This document shows positions 14,525 through 23,314 of a stretch of 24,409 nucleotides of DNA, one piece after another; position 1 is the stretch's first letter, and every line of letters begins with the position of its first letter. This stretch comes from UBA288 sp050178135 (GTDB taxonomy: Archaea; Halobacteriota; Methanomicrobia; Methanomicrobiales; Methanospirillaceae). The position numbers were made by a program, and so were the translations under genes. The DNA lies in the NCBI GenBank assembly GCA_050178135.1, contig JBFXGJ010000031.1:1-24409 (forward strand), written 5' to 3'. A model generated the notes under the pieces. It had not been told where the DNA came from. It saw nothing but the letters and a program-made list of their open reading frames with translations, and did not search any database.

Positions 14525-16381
14525 ATGGCGTTAGGAGACCACGGGCGAAGGCACCGGCGTCCCGTCCCCTCAGGGGATGACGAGCCCCGCCTCTCCCCGA
14601 TGGCCCTCGCCTTCCTGGCGGTCTTCGTGATCGTCATCGTCGTCGCGATCGGCGCCTCGCTCCTCTTTCTCAACCTCTTTGCCGGGCACGGCCCGGCTCT
14701 GGCGATCGAGGTCGGGTACGACGGGTCCACGCTCCGGGTCCATCACGGGGGAGGGATCGAGCTCTCGCCGGGGGACTACCGGCTCCTGGTCGACAGCCGG
14801 GACCGCACGCGGGACGCCCGGTTCGAGGACGCAGGGAAGGGCACCAACTTCTCGGTGGGGCGGACCCTGGTCCTCGCGGCGCCGGCGCCCGTCCAGGGCG
14901 TCGAGGTCCGGTACGAGGGTGATGCGGGCGCAAAGGTCGTGATCGCCGAGCGGTATGCCGAGGAGTTCGTCCGAACGGGGGAAGACGACCCGTGGGCGAT
15001 GTCGTTCCCGCCCTCTCCAACCACGACGCCGCGGGCCGCCGAGGTGCCGCCGAAGGAGTACACCTTCCCGCCGGCGCCGGCTCCGAAGGAACTGGCGGAG
15101 TCGCCCCGTGCCGGCCATATTTACGTGGCGGCCGCCGACTCGTTTCCTCCTACCTCCGGCGAGGTGCTCCGCTGCGACGGCTCTGCCGACGAGGTCGAGA
15201 TCGCCGAGGCGCTCAGCCGGGCGGGCACGGTCGAACTCCTGGAGGGGACCTTCCACCTCTCACGCCGGCTCACGCTCCCGGCGTACACGGTGCTCACAGG
15301 CCAGGGCAGGGCCCGCACTGTGCTGGAGGTCGAGAACGCGGACGAGCGGTACCAGCCGATCGAGATCGCACAGCCGTACGTGACCGTCCGGGACCTCCGC
15401 ACGCAGGGACAGGCCTTCTTCCGGATCTCGGCAAGCCACGTCCGGATCCGGGACGTCGTCGCGACCAGCCGCACCCGCGACGGGCGCCTCCTGCCCTCGG
15501 GGGGCAACGGGATGTTCTTTGTCTGGGCGGACCGGTCCGATGTCGAGGACGTGGAGTTCCACTCCTGCACCGCCTACGACTGTTCCACCCACGGCTTCAA
15601 CATGAACCAGGACTTCTCGGACCGCGTCCCGCGCACCACCCGGGCAATCCGGTTCGTGAACTGCTATGCGGCCCTCTGCGGCCACGGCACGGCCGGCGGC
15701 TCGCGTTCGCCCTGGATCACCGGCTTCGACCTCCAGGAGAGCCAGGACCTGGTCGACTGCCAGGTGATCAACTGTATCGCGGAGTCGAACTGGGAGTCCG
15801 GGTTCCACGCGGAGCCCGGGGCCCGGCTCGACGCGGAGTTGCGCGAGATTGGGCCGCGAACGCGGTGCGAGGGGCTCGTCATGACCAACTGCGTCGCGAA
15901 GAACAACGGCTGGCGGAACACGGACCCCGGACGGTTCTTCATGTCGGGGTTCTATGTCCACCGGAACGCGGTCCTCACGGGCTGCCGGTCGATCCACAAC
16001 CGGAACGCGGGCTTCTACGTCCAGGGCGGCTCGTCGCTCGTCTACGACTCCTGCACGGACGCGGGCTCGACCTACGGCTGGCGGATCATAAAATCGAGCC
16101 AGGACATTGAGCTCCGGTCCTGCACCTCGAGCGACGCCCGCACCTGGGCGATCTGGGCGTCCTATGCGAGCCGGCTCAACCTCGCAAACTTCACCCAGGT
16201 GCGGACAGCCGGGGCGCGGGGGGTCCAGTCGATCCTGGGGTGGTACAAGAACGACGGCCAGTACGGCCGGCCGGTGACCGACTCCTCCTTCCAGATCACC
16301 GTGATCGGGCCGTCGACCCTCGCCCCGATCACCCGCGAGGGCTCGGGGAACCGCTACGACATCGAGCGTGCCGGCGGGTAG
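14525..16381 (+). CDS. Surface protein: archaeal pilin-like N-terminus joined to a right-handed parallel beta-helix
   Basis: Protein of 618 residues. A basic, acidic-ended leader (RRHRRPVPSGDDEPRLSP) precedes a hydrophobic helix at about residues 26-50, resembling the class III signal and first helix of archaeal type IV pilins. Residues about 54-150 look like the beta-rich head of that pilin family, with ALAIEVGYDGSTLRVHHGGG, then a GTNFSVGRTLVL turn and a final VEVRYEGDAGAKVVI strand pair. A Pro/Thr-rich linker (about 160-194) leads to a beta-helix from about 197: CDGSADEVEIAEALSRAGTV and LLEGTFHLSRRLTLP, the usual N-terminal cap, then repeated coils such as VRDLRTQGQAFFRIS, VRIRDVV, VEDVEFHSCTA, IRFVNCYA and GLVMTNCVAKNN, ending near 600. 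Beta-helix proteins of this type bind or cleave polysaccharides, but no catalytic set is identifiable. A later ATG at 14600 is an alternative start. Role in adhesion or glycan processing is inferred. Confidence 0.8.
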   Translation: MALGDHGRRHRRPVPSGDDEPRLSPMALAFLAVFVIVIVVAIGASLLFLNLFAGHGPALAIEVGYDGSTLRVHHGGGIELSPGDYRLLVDSRDRTRDARFEDAGKGTNFSVGRTLVLAAPAPVQGVEVRYEGDAGAKVVIAERYAEEFVRTGEDDPWAMSFPPSPTTTPRAAEVPPKEYTFPPAPAPKELAESPRAGHIYVAAADSFPPTSGEVLRCDGSADEVEIAEALSRAGTVELLEGTFHLSRRLTLPAYTVLTGQGRARTVLEVENADERYQPIEIAQPYVTVRDLRTQGQAFFRISASHVRIRDVVATSRTRDGRLLPSGGNGMFFVWADRSDVEDVEFHSCTAYDCSTHGFNMNQDFSDRVPRTTRAIRFVNCYAALCGHGTAGGSRSPWITGFDLQESQDLVDCQVINCIAESNWESGFHAEPGARLDAELREIGPRTRCEGLVMTNCVAKNNGWRNTDPGRFFMSGFYVHRNAVLTGCRSIHNRNAGFYVQGGSSLVYDSCTDAGSTYGWRIIKSSQDIELRSCTSSDARTWAIWASYASRLNLANFTQVRTAGARGVQSILGWYKNDGQYGRPVTDSSFQITVIGPSTLAPITREGSGNRYDIERAGG

Positions 16382-16387
16382 ATTGAA

Positions 16388-17899
16388 GTGGCGGAAAGCT
16401 CCACTCCTCTGATGATGAGGACCGTCAGCGGGCCGGAAAAACAGGTCTGTTTCGTCTTCGATCTCCACCGGGGCCTCACCCTGAGGGCGTCTCCGCTCAG
16501 GGCCCGGTCGCGCCGGGATCCGCTCGACCTCTACTTCGAGACCGACATCGGGCGGGATGTCCGGGACCTCTCGGACCGGGCACTCCTCCCGGCGGCGGAG
16601 GCGATCGAGAACGGCCTCGACCAGGGGTTCGCCTGTGCCCTCTCCATCTCGGGCACGCTCGTGGATCTCCTCGAGCGGCACGCGCCGGACACCCTCGCTG
16701 CCTTCGCGCGGATCGCCCACCACCCCCGGGTCGAGGTGCTCAGCACGCCGTACCACCACGGGCTCGCCGCCCTCCTCCCGGACACCGGCGAGTTCATGGA
16801 AGAGGTGGAGCGCCACCACGAACGGATGGAGGCGGCCTTCGGGGTCCGTCCCGCCGTCTTCTCGCCGCCCGAGCTCTGCGCCAACCGAGCGATGGCCGAA
16901 GTCCTCCCCGAGAGCGGGTGCACGGCCCTCCTGACCGAGCCGCGCTGGTGCCTGCCGCGGGACCTGGACCCGACCCTGGTCTACCGCTCCGGTCCCGTCC
17001 GGGTGCTGCTGCGCCACTGCTGCCTCTCGGACGACCTCGCCCAGCGGTTCTTCTCCCCTGAGTGGGACCGGTTTCCGCTCTACGCCGAGACCTACGCCGG
17101 CTGGCTCGCCCAGACCCCGGGGGAGTGTGTCCTGGTCGGGCTCGACCTCGATCGCCTGGGAGATGGCGGCGGCCTCCTCGCGTTCTTCGACGCCCTGCCC
17201 GCCGCACTCGAGGAGGCCGGCGTCATGACGGCCACCCCGTCGGCCGTGCTCGCCTCCCATCCGGTCGAAACCCTGGGCCCCGAGCGCGAGGTGGGGTGGG
17301 CCGCCCCCGATGCGGGCGAGTCCTGGCTCGAGACGATCCTCCAGCACTCGGCGGCGAGCGCGCTCGAGCGGGCCGGCACCTGGCTTCCCGAGCGGGAGGT
17401 CTGGCGCCACCTTTCCTCCACCGATCACTTCCGGGCGATGGCGATGCGGTCGGGCGGGTGTGGTCGGCGGCAGGGGGTGGTCGACCACCAGGCGACGGTC
17501 GAGGCGTTCGGCCGGTTCATGCGTGCCCTCTCCGCCCTCGAGGAGCGGTCGGCGGCCCGTGTCCGGTCCCGCAAGGCGGCCGTGACCCTTCGGACGCTCC
17601 CGCCCGAGCTCGCCTTCGCGTTCTCGCGAGACGGTCACCCGGCCGGGTACGCGGCCCATAGCCTGGCCGAATGCCTCGAACAGCTCGGATTCACAGCCGA
17701 GGAGGTGATCGCCGGCCATCTCGACCGCCAGGACTTTGCGCACTGGTGCCGGGACGTGCTCGACGACCAGGTCCTCGCCGAGAGGGTGATAGTGTGCCGG
17801 AACCGGAACGAGTTACAGGAGACGATGCAGGAACGGATCGACGAACTGGCGCGTCGCAGAAGATCGCCTTCTTCTGCTGGGAGTCCCTCCACGCCGTGA
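16388..17899 (+). CDS. Glycoside hydrolase family 57-like protein with eroded motifs
   Basis: Protein of 503 residues with the full length and layout of archaeal GH57 alpha-amylase-type proteins. It aligns, from memory of the family, with VCFVFDLHRG (motif 1, where active enzymes have HQP), ACALSISG, VEVLSTPYHHGL (motif 2), VFSPPELC with the nucleophile position E162 kept (motif 3), LLRHCCLSDDLAQRF, and LVGLDLDRLGDGGG with the acid/base position D253 kept but the usual DYETFGEH surroundings changed (motif 4). LSSTDHFRAMAM and LPPELAFAF with a GYAAHSL block match the C-terminal part. Both catalytic acids remain while most flanking consensus is lost, so activity is doubtful. GTG 16388 has no clear ribosome binding site; ATGs at 16412 and 16415 are alternatives. 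It begins seven bases after the beta-helix gene, and its last 106 bases overlap glycogen synthase in another frame. Confidence 0.85.
   Translation: MAESSTPLMMRTVSGPEKQVCFVFDLHRGLTLRASPLRARSRRDPLDLYFETDIGRDVRDLSDRALLPAAEAIENGLDQGFACALSISGTLVDLLERHAPDTLAAFARIAHHPRVEVLSTPYHHGLAALLPDTGEFMEEVERHHERMEAAFGVRPAVFSPPELCANRAMAEVLPESGCTALLTEPRWCLPRDLDPTLVYRSGPVRVLLRHCCLSDDLAQRFFSPEWDRFPLYAETYAGWLAQTPGECVLVGLDLDRLGDGGGLLAFFDALPAALEEAGVMTATPSAVLASHPVETLGPEREVGWAAPDAGESWLETILQHSAASALERAGTWLPEREVWRHLSSTDHFRAMAMRSGGCGRRQGVVDHQATVEAFGRFMRALSALEERSAARVRSRKAAVTLRTLPPELAFAFSRDGHPAGYAAHSLAECLEQLGFTAEEVIAGHLDRQDFAHWCRDVLDDQVLAERVIVCRNRNELQETMQERIDELARRRRSPSSAGSPSTP
17785..17790 (+). promoter_or_regulatory. Ribosome binding site that sets the glycogen synthase start
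   Basis: GGTGAT, complementary to the archaeal 16S tail, lies three bases before an in-frame GTG at 17794. It sits inside the GH57-like gene. No ATG, GTG or TTG occurs between 17797 and the first conserved codon of glycogen synthase (17860), which makes this the likely initiation site. Confidence 0.55.
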
Positions 17900-19023
17900 G
17901 GGTGGGGGGGCTCGCCCCCGCCGCCACCGAGCTGGCAGAGGCCCTCGCCCAGCGAGGGCACGAGGTGCACTTTTTCACCCGCGCCGCACCGACGACGTCG
18001 GGCGACGCCGCCCTGATCAACGGTGTCCACTACCACTTCTGCCGGCCCGAGGGCGAGAACATCGTCGCGTTCTGCCAGTCGATGTCCGGAAAGATGGTCG
18101 CGGCCTTCCGCGCGGCCGACGATCCCCCGTTTGACATCCTCCACTTCCACGACTGGCACGCGGTCGAGGCGCTCCACCAGCTCCGCGACCGGGTGACGGT
18201 CTTCTCGTTCCACTCCACCGAGTACGGGCGGAACGGCGGCAACTTCGGCGACTGGTGGGAATTCGGGGATATCTCGGGCAAGGAGTGGTACGGGGGGTAC
18301 GCCTCGACCATGGTGATGACCGTCTCGCGCCACACCCGGACCGAGGTGATGTGGCTGTACGGCGTCCCCGAGTGGAAGGTGACGGTCGTCCCGAACGGAG
18401 TGCGGCCCGAGCGGTTCCGAAAGGCGGTCGATCCCGGCGCGGTCAAGATGCGCTACGGTATCCACCCGCTCGCCCCGCTCGTCCTCTTCGTCGGCCGGCT
18501 CACCTACCAGAAGGGGCCGGACCTGCTGATCGAGGCGGTCCCCCTGGTCCTCCAGAAGCGCTGGGACGTCCAGTTCATCATGGCGGGCACGGGGCAGATG
18601 GAGGCCCACCTCAAGGACAGGGCCCGGGGTCTCCCGGTCCAGTTCCCCGGGTACATCTCGAACGAGGAACATCTCGATCTTTTGAACGCGGCCGACATCG
18701 TCGTGATCCCGAGCCGGAACGAGCCGTTCGGCCTGGTCCTGACCGAGGCCTGGTCGGCGGGCCGGTGCGTGGTCGCGACCGATGTCGGCGGCCTCTCGGA
18801 GAACATCGACCCGTTCGTGGACGGGATCCGCGTACCGGTCCAGCCCGAGTCGATCGCCTGGGGGATCAACTACGTGATCGACGACCCGAGGACGATCCGC
18901 GAGCTCGGCCGGGCCGGCCAGCGCAAGGTCTATGCACGGTTCGACTGGGACCTGGTCACCGACGCGGCGCTCGATGTCTACCGGCGAGCCCGGGCCCTGA
19001 AAGGCCGCCAGGGGACCGGATGA
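17794..19023 (+). CDS. glgA: Glycogen synthase, GT5-type (ADP- or UDP-glucose dependent)
   Basis: Retaining GT-B glucosyltransferase that extends alpha-1,4-glucan chains. From GTG 17794 the protein has 409 residues. The conserved part begins at residue 23 with KIAFFCWESLHAVRVGGLAP (RVGGL at 36-40, equivalent to the KxGGL donor-site loop). It continues with ILHFHDWHAVEAL, SFHSTEYGR, VVPNGV, LFVGRLTYQKG, and the E-x7-E motif in NEPFGLVLTE (E310, E318). The first 22 residues (rich in Asp, Arg and Thr) have no family counterpart and are encoded in the overlap with the upstream gene. Donor specificity cannot be read from the sequence. Its stop overlaps the branching enzyme start by four bases (ATGA). 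The length is slightly short for the family but no motif is missing. Confidence 0.92.
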   Translation: MPEPERVTGDDAGTDRRTGASQKIAFFCWESLHAVRVGGLAPAATELAEALAQRGHEVHFFTRAAPTTSGDAALINGVHYHFCRPEGENIVAFCQSMSGKMVAAFRAADDPPFDILHFHDWHAVEALHQLRDRVTVFSFHSTEYGRNGGNFGDWWEFGDISGKEWYGGYASTMVMTVSRHTRTEVMWLYGVPEWKVTVVPNGVRPERFRKAVDPGAVKMRYGIHPLAPLVLFVGRLTYQKGPDLLIEAVPLVLQKRWDVQFIMAGTGQMEAHLKDRARGLPVQFPGYISNEEHLDLLNAADIVVIPSRNEPFGLVLTEAWSAGRCVVATDVGGLSENIDPFVDGIRVPVQPESIAWGINYVIDDPRTIRELGRAGQRKVYARFDWDLVTDAALDVYRRARALKGRQGTG

Positions 19024-20942
19024 CCGCGGCGGACGTCCTCCCCCTCGCGCCCCTCACCGAGTACGACCGCCACCTCTTCCGCGAGGGGACTCACGTCGCG
19101 CTCGCGGGGGTGCTCGGGGCCCACCCGTGCCGGCACGAGGAAAAAGACGGGACGGCGTTCCGGGTCTGGGCCCCGAACGCGGCCCGGGTCTCGGTGATCG
19201 GCGACTTCAATGGCTGGGACGGGACGGCGCACCCGCTCTATCCCGCGGACGACGGCACCGGGGTGCATGCCGGGTTCGTCCCCGGGGTCGGCGTGGGGGA
19301 GCGCTACAAGTACCGGGTCGCGTCCTGGTTCGGGGGATACGTCTCGGAGCGGGCGGACCCGTTCGCGCTCGCCGCCGAGCTCCCGCCGGGCACGGCATCG
19401 CGGGTGGCCGACCCCGCCCACGCGTGGCAGGACACGGGCTGGCTGGCCGAGCGGGCGGAGCGGCAGGGACGCGCCGCGCCGGTCTCGATCTACGAGCTCC
19501 ACGCGGGCTCGTGGCGGCGGGACCCGGCCGACCCCTGCCGGCTCCTCTCCTGGCCCGAGCTCGCGGGCCCCCTGGTCGACCACGTGACGGACCTGGGCTT
19601 CTCCCACGTCGAGCTCCTACCAGTGATGGAGCACCCGTTCTACGCCTCGTGGGGCTACCAGGGGCTCGGGTACTTCGCCCCTTCGGCCCGCTACGGCACG
19701 CCGGAGGAGCTGATGGGGTTCGTCGACACCCTCCACCGGGCCGGGATCGGGGTGGTCCTTGACTGGGTGCCGTCCCATTTCCCGGTGGACGGGCACGGGC
19801 TCGCCTTCTTCGACGGGACGCACCTCTTTGAACACGCCCACCCGCTCCAGCGGCTCCACCCCGAGTGGGGCTCGGCGGTCTTCAACCTGGGCCGGAACGA
19901 GGTGCGGGCATTCCTCGCCTCATCGGGCCTCTTCTGGCTCGACCGCTACCACGCGGACGGTCTCCGGGTGGACGCGGTCGCCTCGATGCTCTACCTCGAC
20001 TACTGCCGGGAACCGGGGGAGTGGATCCCGAACGTTCACGGCGGGCGAGAGCACCTGGAGGCGGTCTCGTTCCTCCGTGCCCTGAACGAGGCGGCCCACG
20101 CCCGCCACCCGGGGGTATTGATGTGCGCCGAGGAGTCGACGGCCTGGCCGCTGGTTACCCGCCCACCGTCCGTGGGCGGGCTCGGCTTCTCCCTGAAGTG
20201 GAACATGGGCTGGATGCACGACACCCTCCACTACTTCTCGCGCGACCCGATCCATCGCCGGCATCACCACGACGAGATCACCTTCGCGATCCTCTACGCG
20301 TGGAGCGAGGACTATATCCTCCCGCTCTCGCACGACGAGGTGGTGCACATGAAGGGCTCGCTCCTCGGCCGAATGCCCGGGGACGACTGGCAGCGGCGTG
20401 CGAACCTCCGTCTCCTCCTCGCGCACCAGTTCACCCATCCCGGGAAGAAGCTCCTCTTCATGGGCGGCGAGTTCGGCCAGGAGGCCGAGTGGGCCCACGA
20501 TCGCTCTCTCGACTGGCACCTGCTCGAGGACGAGCGGCACGGGGGCCTCTACCGGTTCACCCGGGACGCCGCCCGGCTCTACCGCGACCTGCCGGCGCTC
20601 CACGCGCGGGACCACGACCCCTCGGGGTTCCGGTGGGTCGTGGTCGGGGACCGCGACCAGTCGGTCTTCGCCTATCTCCGTTCTGGACCGGGGCCGGACG
20701 ACCAGGCCCTCGTGGTGCTGAACGCGACCCCGGTGGTCCGGAACGACTACCGGGTCGGCGTGCCCCGACCCGGGCGATGGACCGAACGCCTCAACAGCGA
20801 CGCCCTCACCTACGGCGGCTCAGGGGTCGGCAACCTCGGGGGGTGCGCGGCGGAGCCGGTGCCGGCGCACGGCCTCGAGGCATCGCTCCGCCTCACCCTG
20901 CCCCCTCTCGCCTGCCTGGTGCTGACGCCGGAGGAGCCTTGA
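19020..20942 (+). CDS. glgB: 1,4-alpha-glucan branching enzyme, GH13
   Basis: Introduces alpha-1,6 branches into the growing glucan. The protein has 640 residues from ATG 19020, with an AGGGG site upstream. An N-terminal CBM48-type domain (FRVWAPNAARVSVIGDFNGWD) is followed by the (beta/alpha)8 barrel: SIYELHAGSWRR, ELLPVMEHPFYASWGYQ, VVLDWVPSHF, DGLRVDAVASMLYLDY with nucleophile D318, LMCAEESTAW with the acid/base glutamate at 371/372, and LPLSHDEVVH with transition-state D439. KLLFMGGEFGQ and WHLLED near the C-terminus are also typical. All catalytic residues of GH13 subfamily branching enzymes are present. The longer open frame upstream runs through the glycogen synthase gene in another frame and is not used. 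Its TGA overlaps the TTG start of the next gene. Confidence 0.95.
   Translation: MTAADVLPLAPLTEYDRHLFREGTHVALAGVLGAHPCRHEEKDGTAFRVWAPNAARVSVIGDFNGWDGTAHPLYPADDGTGVHAGFVPGVGVGERYKYRVASWFGGYVSERADPFALAAELPPGTASRVADPAHAWQDTGWLAERAERQGRAAPVSIYELHAGSWRRDPADPCRLLSWPELAGPLVDHVTDLGFSHVELLPVMEHPFYASWGYQGLGYFAPSARYGTPEELMGFVDTLHRAGIGVVLDWVPSHFPVDGHGLAFFDGTHLFEHAHPLQRLHPEWGSAVFNLGRNEVRAFLASSGLFWLDRYHADGLRVDAVASMLYLDYCREPGEWIPNVHGGREHLEAVSFLRALNEAAHARHPGVLMCAEESTAWPLVTRPPSVGGLGFSLKWNMGWMHDTLHYFSRDPIHRRHHHDEITFAILYAWSEDYILPLSHDEVVHMKGSLLGRMPGDDWQRRANLRLLLAHQFTHPGKKLLFMGGEFGQEAEWAHDRSLDWHLLEDERHGGLYRFTRDAARLYRDLPALHARDHDPSGFRWVVVGDRDQSVFAYLRSGPGPDDQALVVLNATPVVRNDYRVGVPRPGRWTERLNSDALTYGGSGVGNLGGCAAEPVPAHGLEASLRLTLPPLACLVLTPEEP
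20930..20936 (+). promoter_or_regulatory. Ribosome binding site supporting a TTG start
   Basis: GGAGGAG lies two bases before TTG 20939, which overlaps the branching enzyme stop (TTGA). Family homology of the following GH57 protein starts at its second to fifth residues, so the TTG start is well placed; no ATG or GTG is near. Confidence 0.65.
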
Positions 20943-23314
20943 CGGACCGGGCGGTCTGCATCCACGGCCACTTCTACCAGCCTCCGCGGGAAGACCCCTG
21001 GCTGGAGCAGGTGGCGCTCCAGCCCACCGCCGCCCCGTTCCTCGACTGGAACGAGCGGGTGACGGCCGAGTGCTACCGCCCCTTCACGGCGGCCCGCCTC
21101 CTCGTTCCGGACGGCCGGGTCGAGTCGGTCGCCAACCTCTACAGCCGAATCTCGTTCAACATCGGCCCGACTCTCTTCTCCTGGCTCGAGCGACACGCCC
21201 CCGACGTCTGCGCCGCCGTCCTGGAGGCGGACGCGGCCTGCCTCGCCCGCTGCGGGCACGGGGCAGCGATCGCGCAGGGCTACCACCATGCAATCCTCCC
21301 GCTCGCGGACCGGCGGGACTGCGAGACCGAGGTGGCGTGGGGCGTGCGCGACTTCGAGGTGCGGTTCGGCCGGCCGCCCGAGGGTTTCTGGCTCCCCGAG
21401 ATGGGGGTCGACGTCTCGACCCTCGAGACTCTCGCCGCCCACGACATCCGGTTCACGGTCCTCGCCCCGCAGCAGGCCGCACGGGTGCGGGTGCCCGGCG
21501 GGGACTGGCGCGTCGTCGACCCCCTCTCGCTCGACCTGAACCGGCCCTATGCCTGCCCGCTCCCGTCGGGGCGGTCGATTGCCGTCTTCTTCTCGAACGC
21601 CGGGGTGGCGCACGACCTCGCGTTCGGCGACCTCCTCTCGAACGGGGACCGGTTCGCGGACCGCCTCCTGGCCAGCTTCACCCCCGTTGACCGGGACCAG
21701 CTCGTCTCGGTTGCGCTCGACGGCGAGACCTTCGGCCACCACCAGACGTTCGGCGAGATGGGCCTCGCCCGGGCCCTCCGGGACCTGGACGCCCGTGCCG
21801 ACCTCCGGGTGACCGTCTTCGGCGAGTTCCTGGATCAGCACCCGCCGGCGCTGGAGGTGGACATCCGGGAGCCGACCTCCTGGTCCTGCGCCCACGGGGT
21901 GGAGCGCTGGCGGGCAGACTGCGGCTGCGCGTCGGGCCTCCACCCGGGCTGGTCCCAGGCGTGGCGCTCCCCGCTTCGGGCGGCACTCGAGGCACTCCGC
22001 GACACCCTCAGGCCCGCGTTCGAGGCGGAGGGTGCCCTCCTCTTTCACGACCCGTGGGCGGCCCGGTCCTCCTCGGTCGACCTGGTCCGCGATCTCTCCG
22101 GCGCGGCGCGGGAGGCGTTCTTCGCGCGGCACGCCGCCCGCCCCCTCTCCCCGGATGAGGAGCGGCGAGCCCTTCTCCACCTGGAGCTCCAGCGCCACCT
22201 GCTGATGTCGTTCACCTCCTGCGGCTGGTTCTTCGACGACATCGCGGGGCTCGAGCCGGTCCAGGTGCTCCGGTACGCGGCCCGCGCCTGCCAGCTGGCC
22301 CGTCTCCTCGGGCTTCCGGACCCCGAGCCGGCCCTTGTCGCCGCCCTCGCGGGGGCACGGGGCAACACCCCCGAGGGGCCGGACGGTGCCGCCGTCTGGC
22401 GCGACCAGGTGGCGCCGTTCGTCCTGGACTGGCCACGCCTTGCCGCCCACTTCGCGGTCGAGACCCTCTGGGTCGAGGGGCCGTGCACGTTCCAGGACGG
22501 GCAGTACACGGTCACCTGCGAACGCTGCGACCGTGCACAGGAGAGCCAATACCGTTTCGCGTCCGGCACGGCGTCCATCACCGCAGCCCGAACCCGGGAG
22601 TCCCGGTCCTTCTCGTTCGGCGTCCTGATCGGCCGGGACGGGGCGGTTCGCGTCGGTATCGGCGAGGACCCCGGCGCAGGTTGCCCGTCGCCCGACGACC
22701 TGGAACGGGCATTCCCCGACCACCTCTTTCCCACGGGGGCGCTCTCGCTTCGCGAACGGCGGGCCCTGTACGACCGGTTGATGCGCGTCGCCACCGACGA
22801 GACAGCCGTCGCCGCTGCCGGCTGCGCGGAGGACCGGCGCCCTCTCCTGGCGGCGCTCGTTTCGCTCGGGCTCGCTCCCCCACCGGGGTTCGCCGCCCCC
22901 GTCGGCCTCGCCCTCGAGCGCGAGCTCGCAACGCTTCTTGCCGAGGATCCGCCGGACGCAGCTCGCTGTGCGCTCGCCGCTGCCGATCTCGCTCGCCTTC
23001 CCGGGCTCTTCGACACCCCCCGTCTTGCCCGGGCGCTCGAGTCGGCGCTTTTTCGCCTGTTCGCCCGGGCGCAGGAGGAGTACCCGGCGGTCGCCTCCCT
23101 GGAGGCCGTCGCCGGAATCCTCGACGCCCTGCGCCCGCTCGGCCTCGAGCCCGACCGCTGGCGCCTCCAGAACCTTTACATCGGTATATCGCAGCAATAC
23201 TGGGAACAGATGGGCACACGGGACCTCGCAGATGCGCCACCGGGACGGGACCACGGCGCGTGGACCGCCCGCTTCTCTTCTCTCGCCGGGTACCTCGGGG
23301 TGTACCTGCCGTGA
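20939..23314 (+). CDS. Glycoside hydrolase family 57 protein, DUF3536 type, motifs intact
   Basis: Protein of 791 residues, predicted alpha-glucan-active enzyme (amylase, glucanotransferase or branching activity; the exact reaction of this subgroup is unsettled). The N-terminal GH57 domain starts at once with VCIHGHFYQPPREDPW (motif 1), then NLYSRISFNIGPTL, QGYHHAILPL (motif 2), GFWLPEMGVD with nucleophile E154 (motif 3), and VALDGETFGHHQ with acid/base D261 (motif 4). TSWSCAHGVERWRADCGC (about 308-325) is a landmark of the DUF3536-containing subgroup; the helical C-terminal half includes SFTSCGWFFDD and RYAARACQLA. The very end (QNLYIGISQQYWEQM) also fits. The TTG start overlaps the branching enzyme stop; the stop overlaps the next GTG by four bases. 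Its intact motifs contrast with the eroded GH57 at the head of the cluster. Confidence 0.92.
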   Translation: MTDRAVCIHGHFYQPPREDPWLEQVALQPTAAPFLDWNERVTAECYRPFTAARLLVPDGRVESVANLYSRISFNIGPTLFSWLERHAPDVCAAVLEADAACLARCGHGAAIAQGYHHAILPLADRRDCETEVAWGVRDFEVRFGRPPEGFWLPEMGVDVSTLETLAAHDIRFTVLAPQQAARVRVPGGDWRVVDPLSLDLNRPYACPLPSGRSIAVFFSNAGVAHDLAFGDLLSNGDRFADRLLASFTPVDRDQLVSVALDGETFGHHQTFGEMGLARALRDLDARADLRVTVFGEFLDQHPPALEVDIREPTSWSCAHGVERWRADCGCASGLHPGWSQAWRSPLRAALEALRDTLRPAFEAEGALLFHDPWAARSSSVDLVRDLSGAAREAFFARHAARPLSPDEERRALLHLELQRHLLMSFTSCGWFFDDIAGLEPVQVLRYAARACQLARLLGLPDPEPALVAALAGARGNTPEGPDGAAVWRDQVAPFVLDWPRLAAHFAVETLWVEGPCTFQDGQYTVTCERCDRAQESQYRFASGTASITAARTRESRSFSFGVLIGRDGAVRVGIGEDPGAGCPSPDDLERAFPDHLFPTGALSLRERRALYDRLMRVATDETAVAAAGCAEDRRPLLAALVSLGLAPPPGFAAPVGLALERELATLLAEDPPDAARCALAAADLARLPGLFDTPRLARALESALFRLFARAQEEYPAVASLEAVAGILDALRPLGLEPDRWRLQNLYIGISQQYWEQMGTRDLADAPPGRDHGAWTARFSSLAGYLGVYLP

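Noticed and set aside
15260..17743. 827-codon minus-strand open frame.
   Set aside because: Antisense across the beta-helix and GH57 genes; no recognisable domain and rich in Arg, Glu, Gly and Pro.
19865..20938. Upstream in-frame extension of the second GH57 gene.
   Set aside because: This part is an alternative frame of the branching enzyme with no GH57 homology; the family sequence begins right after TTG 20939.
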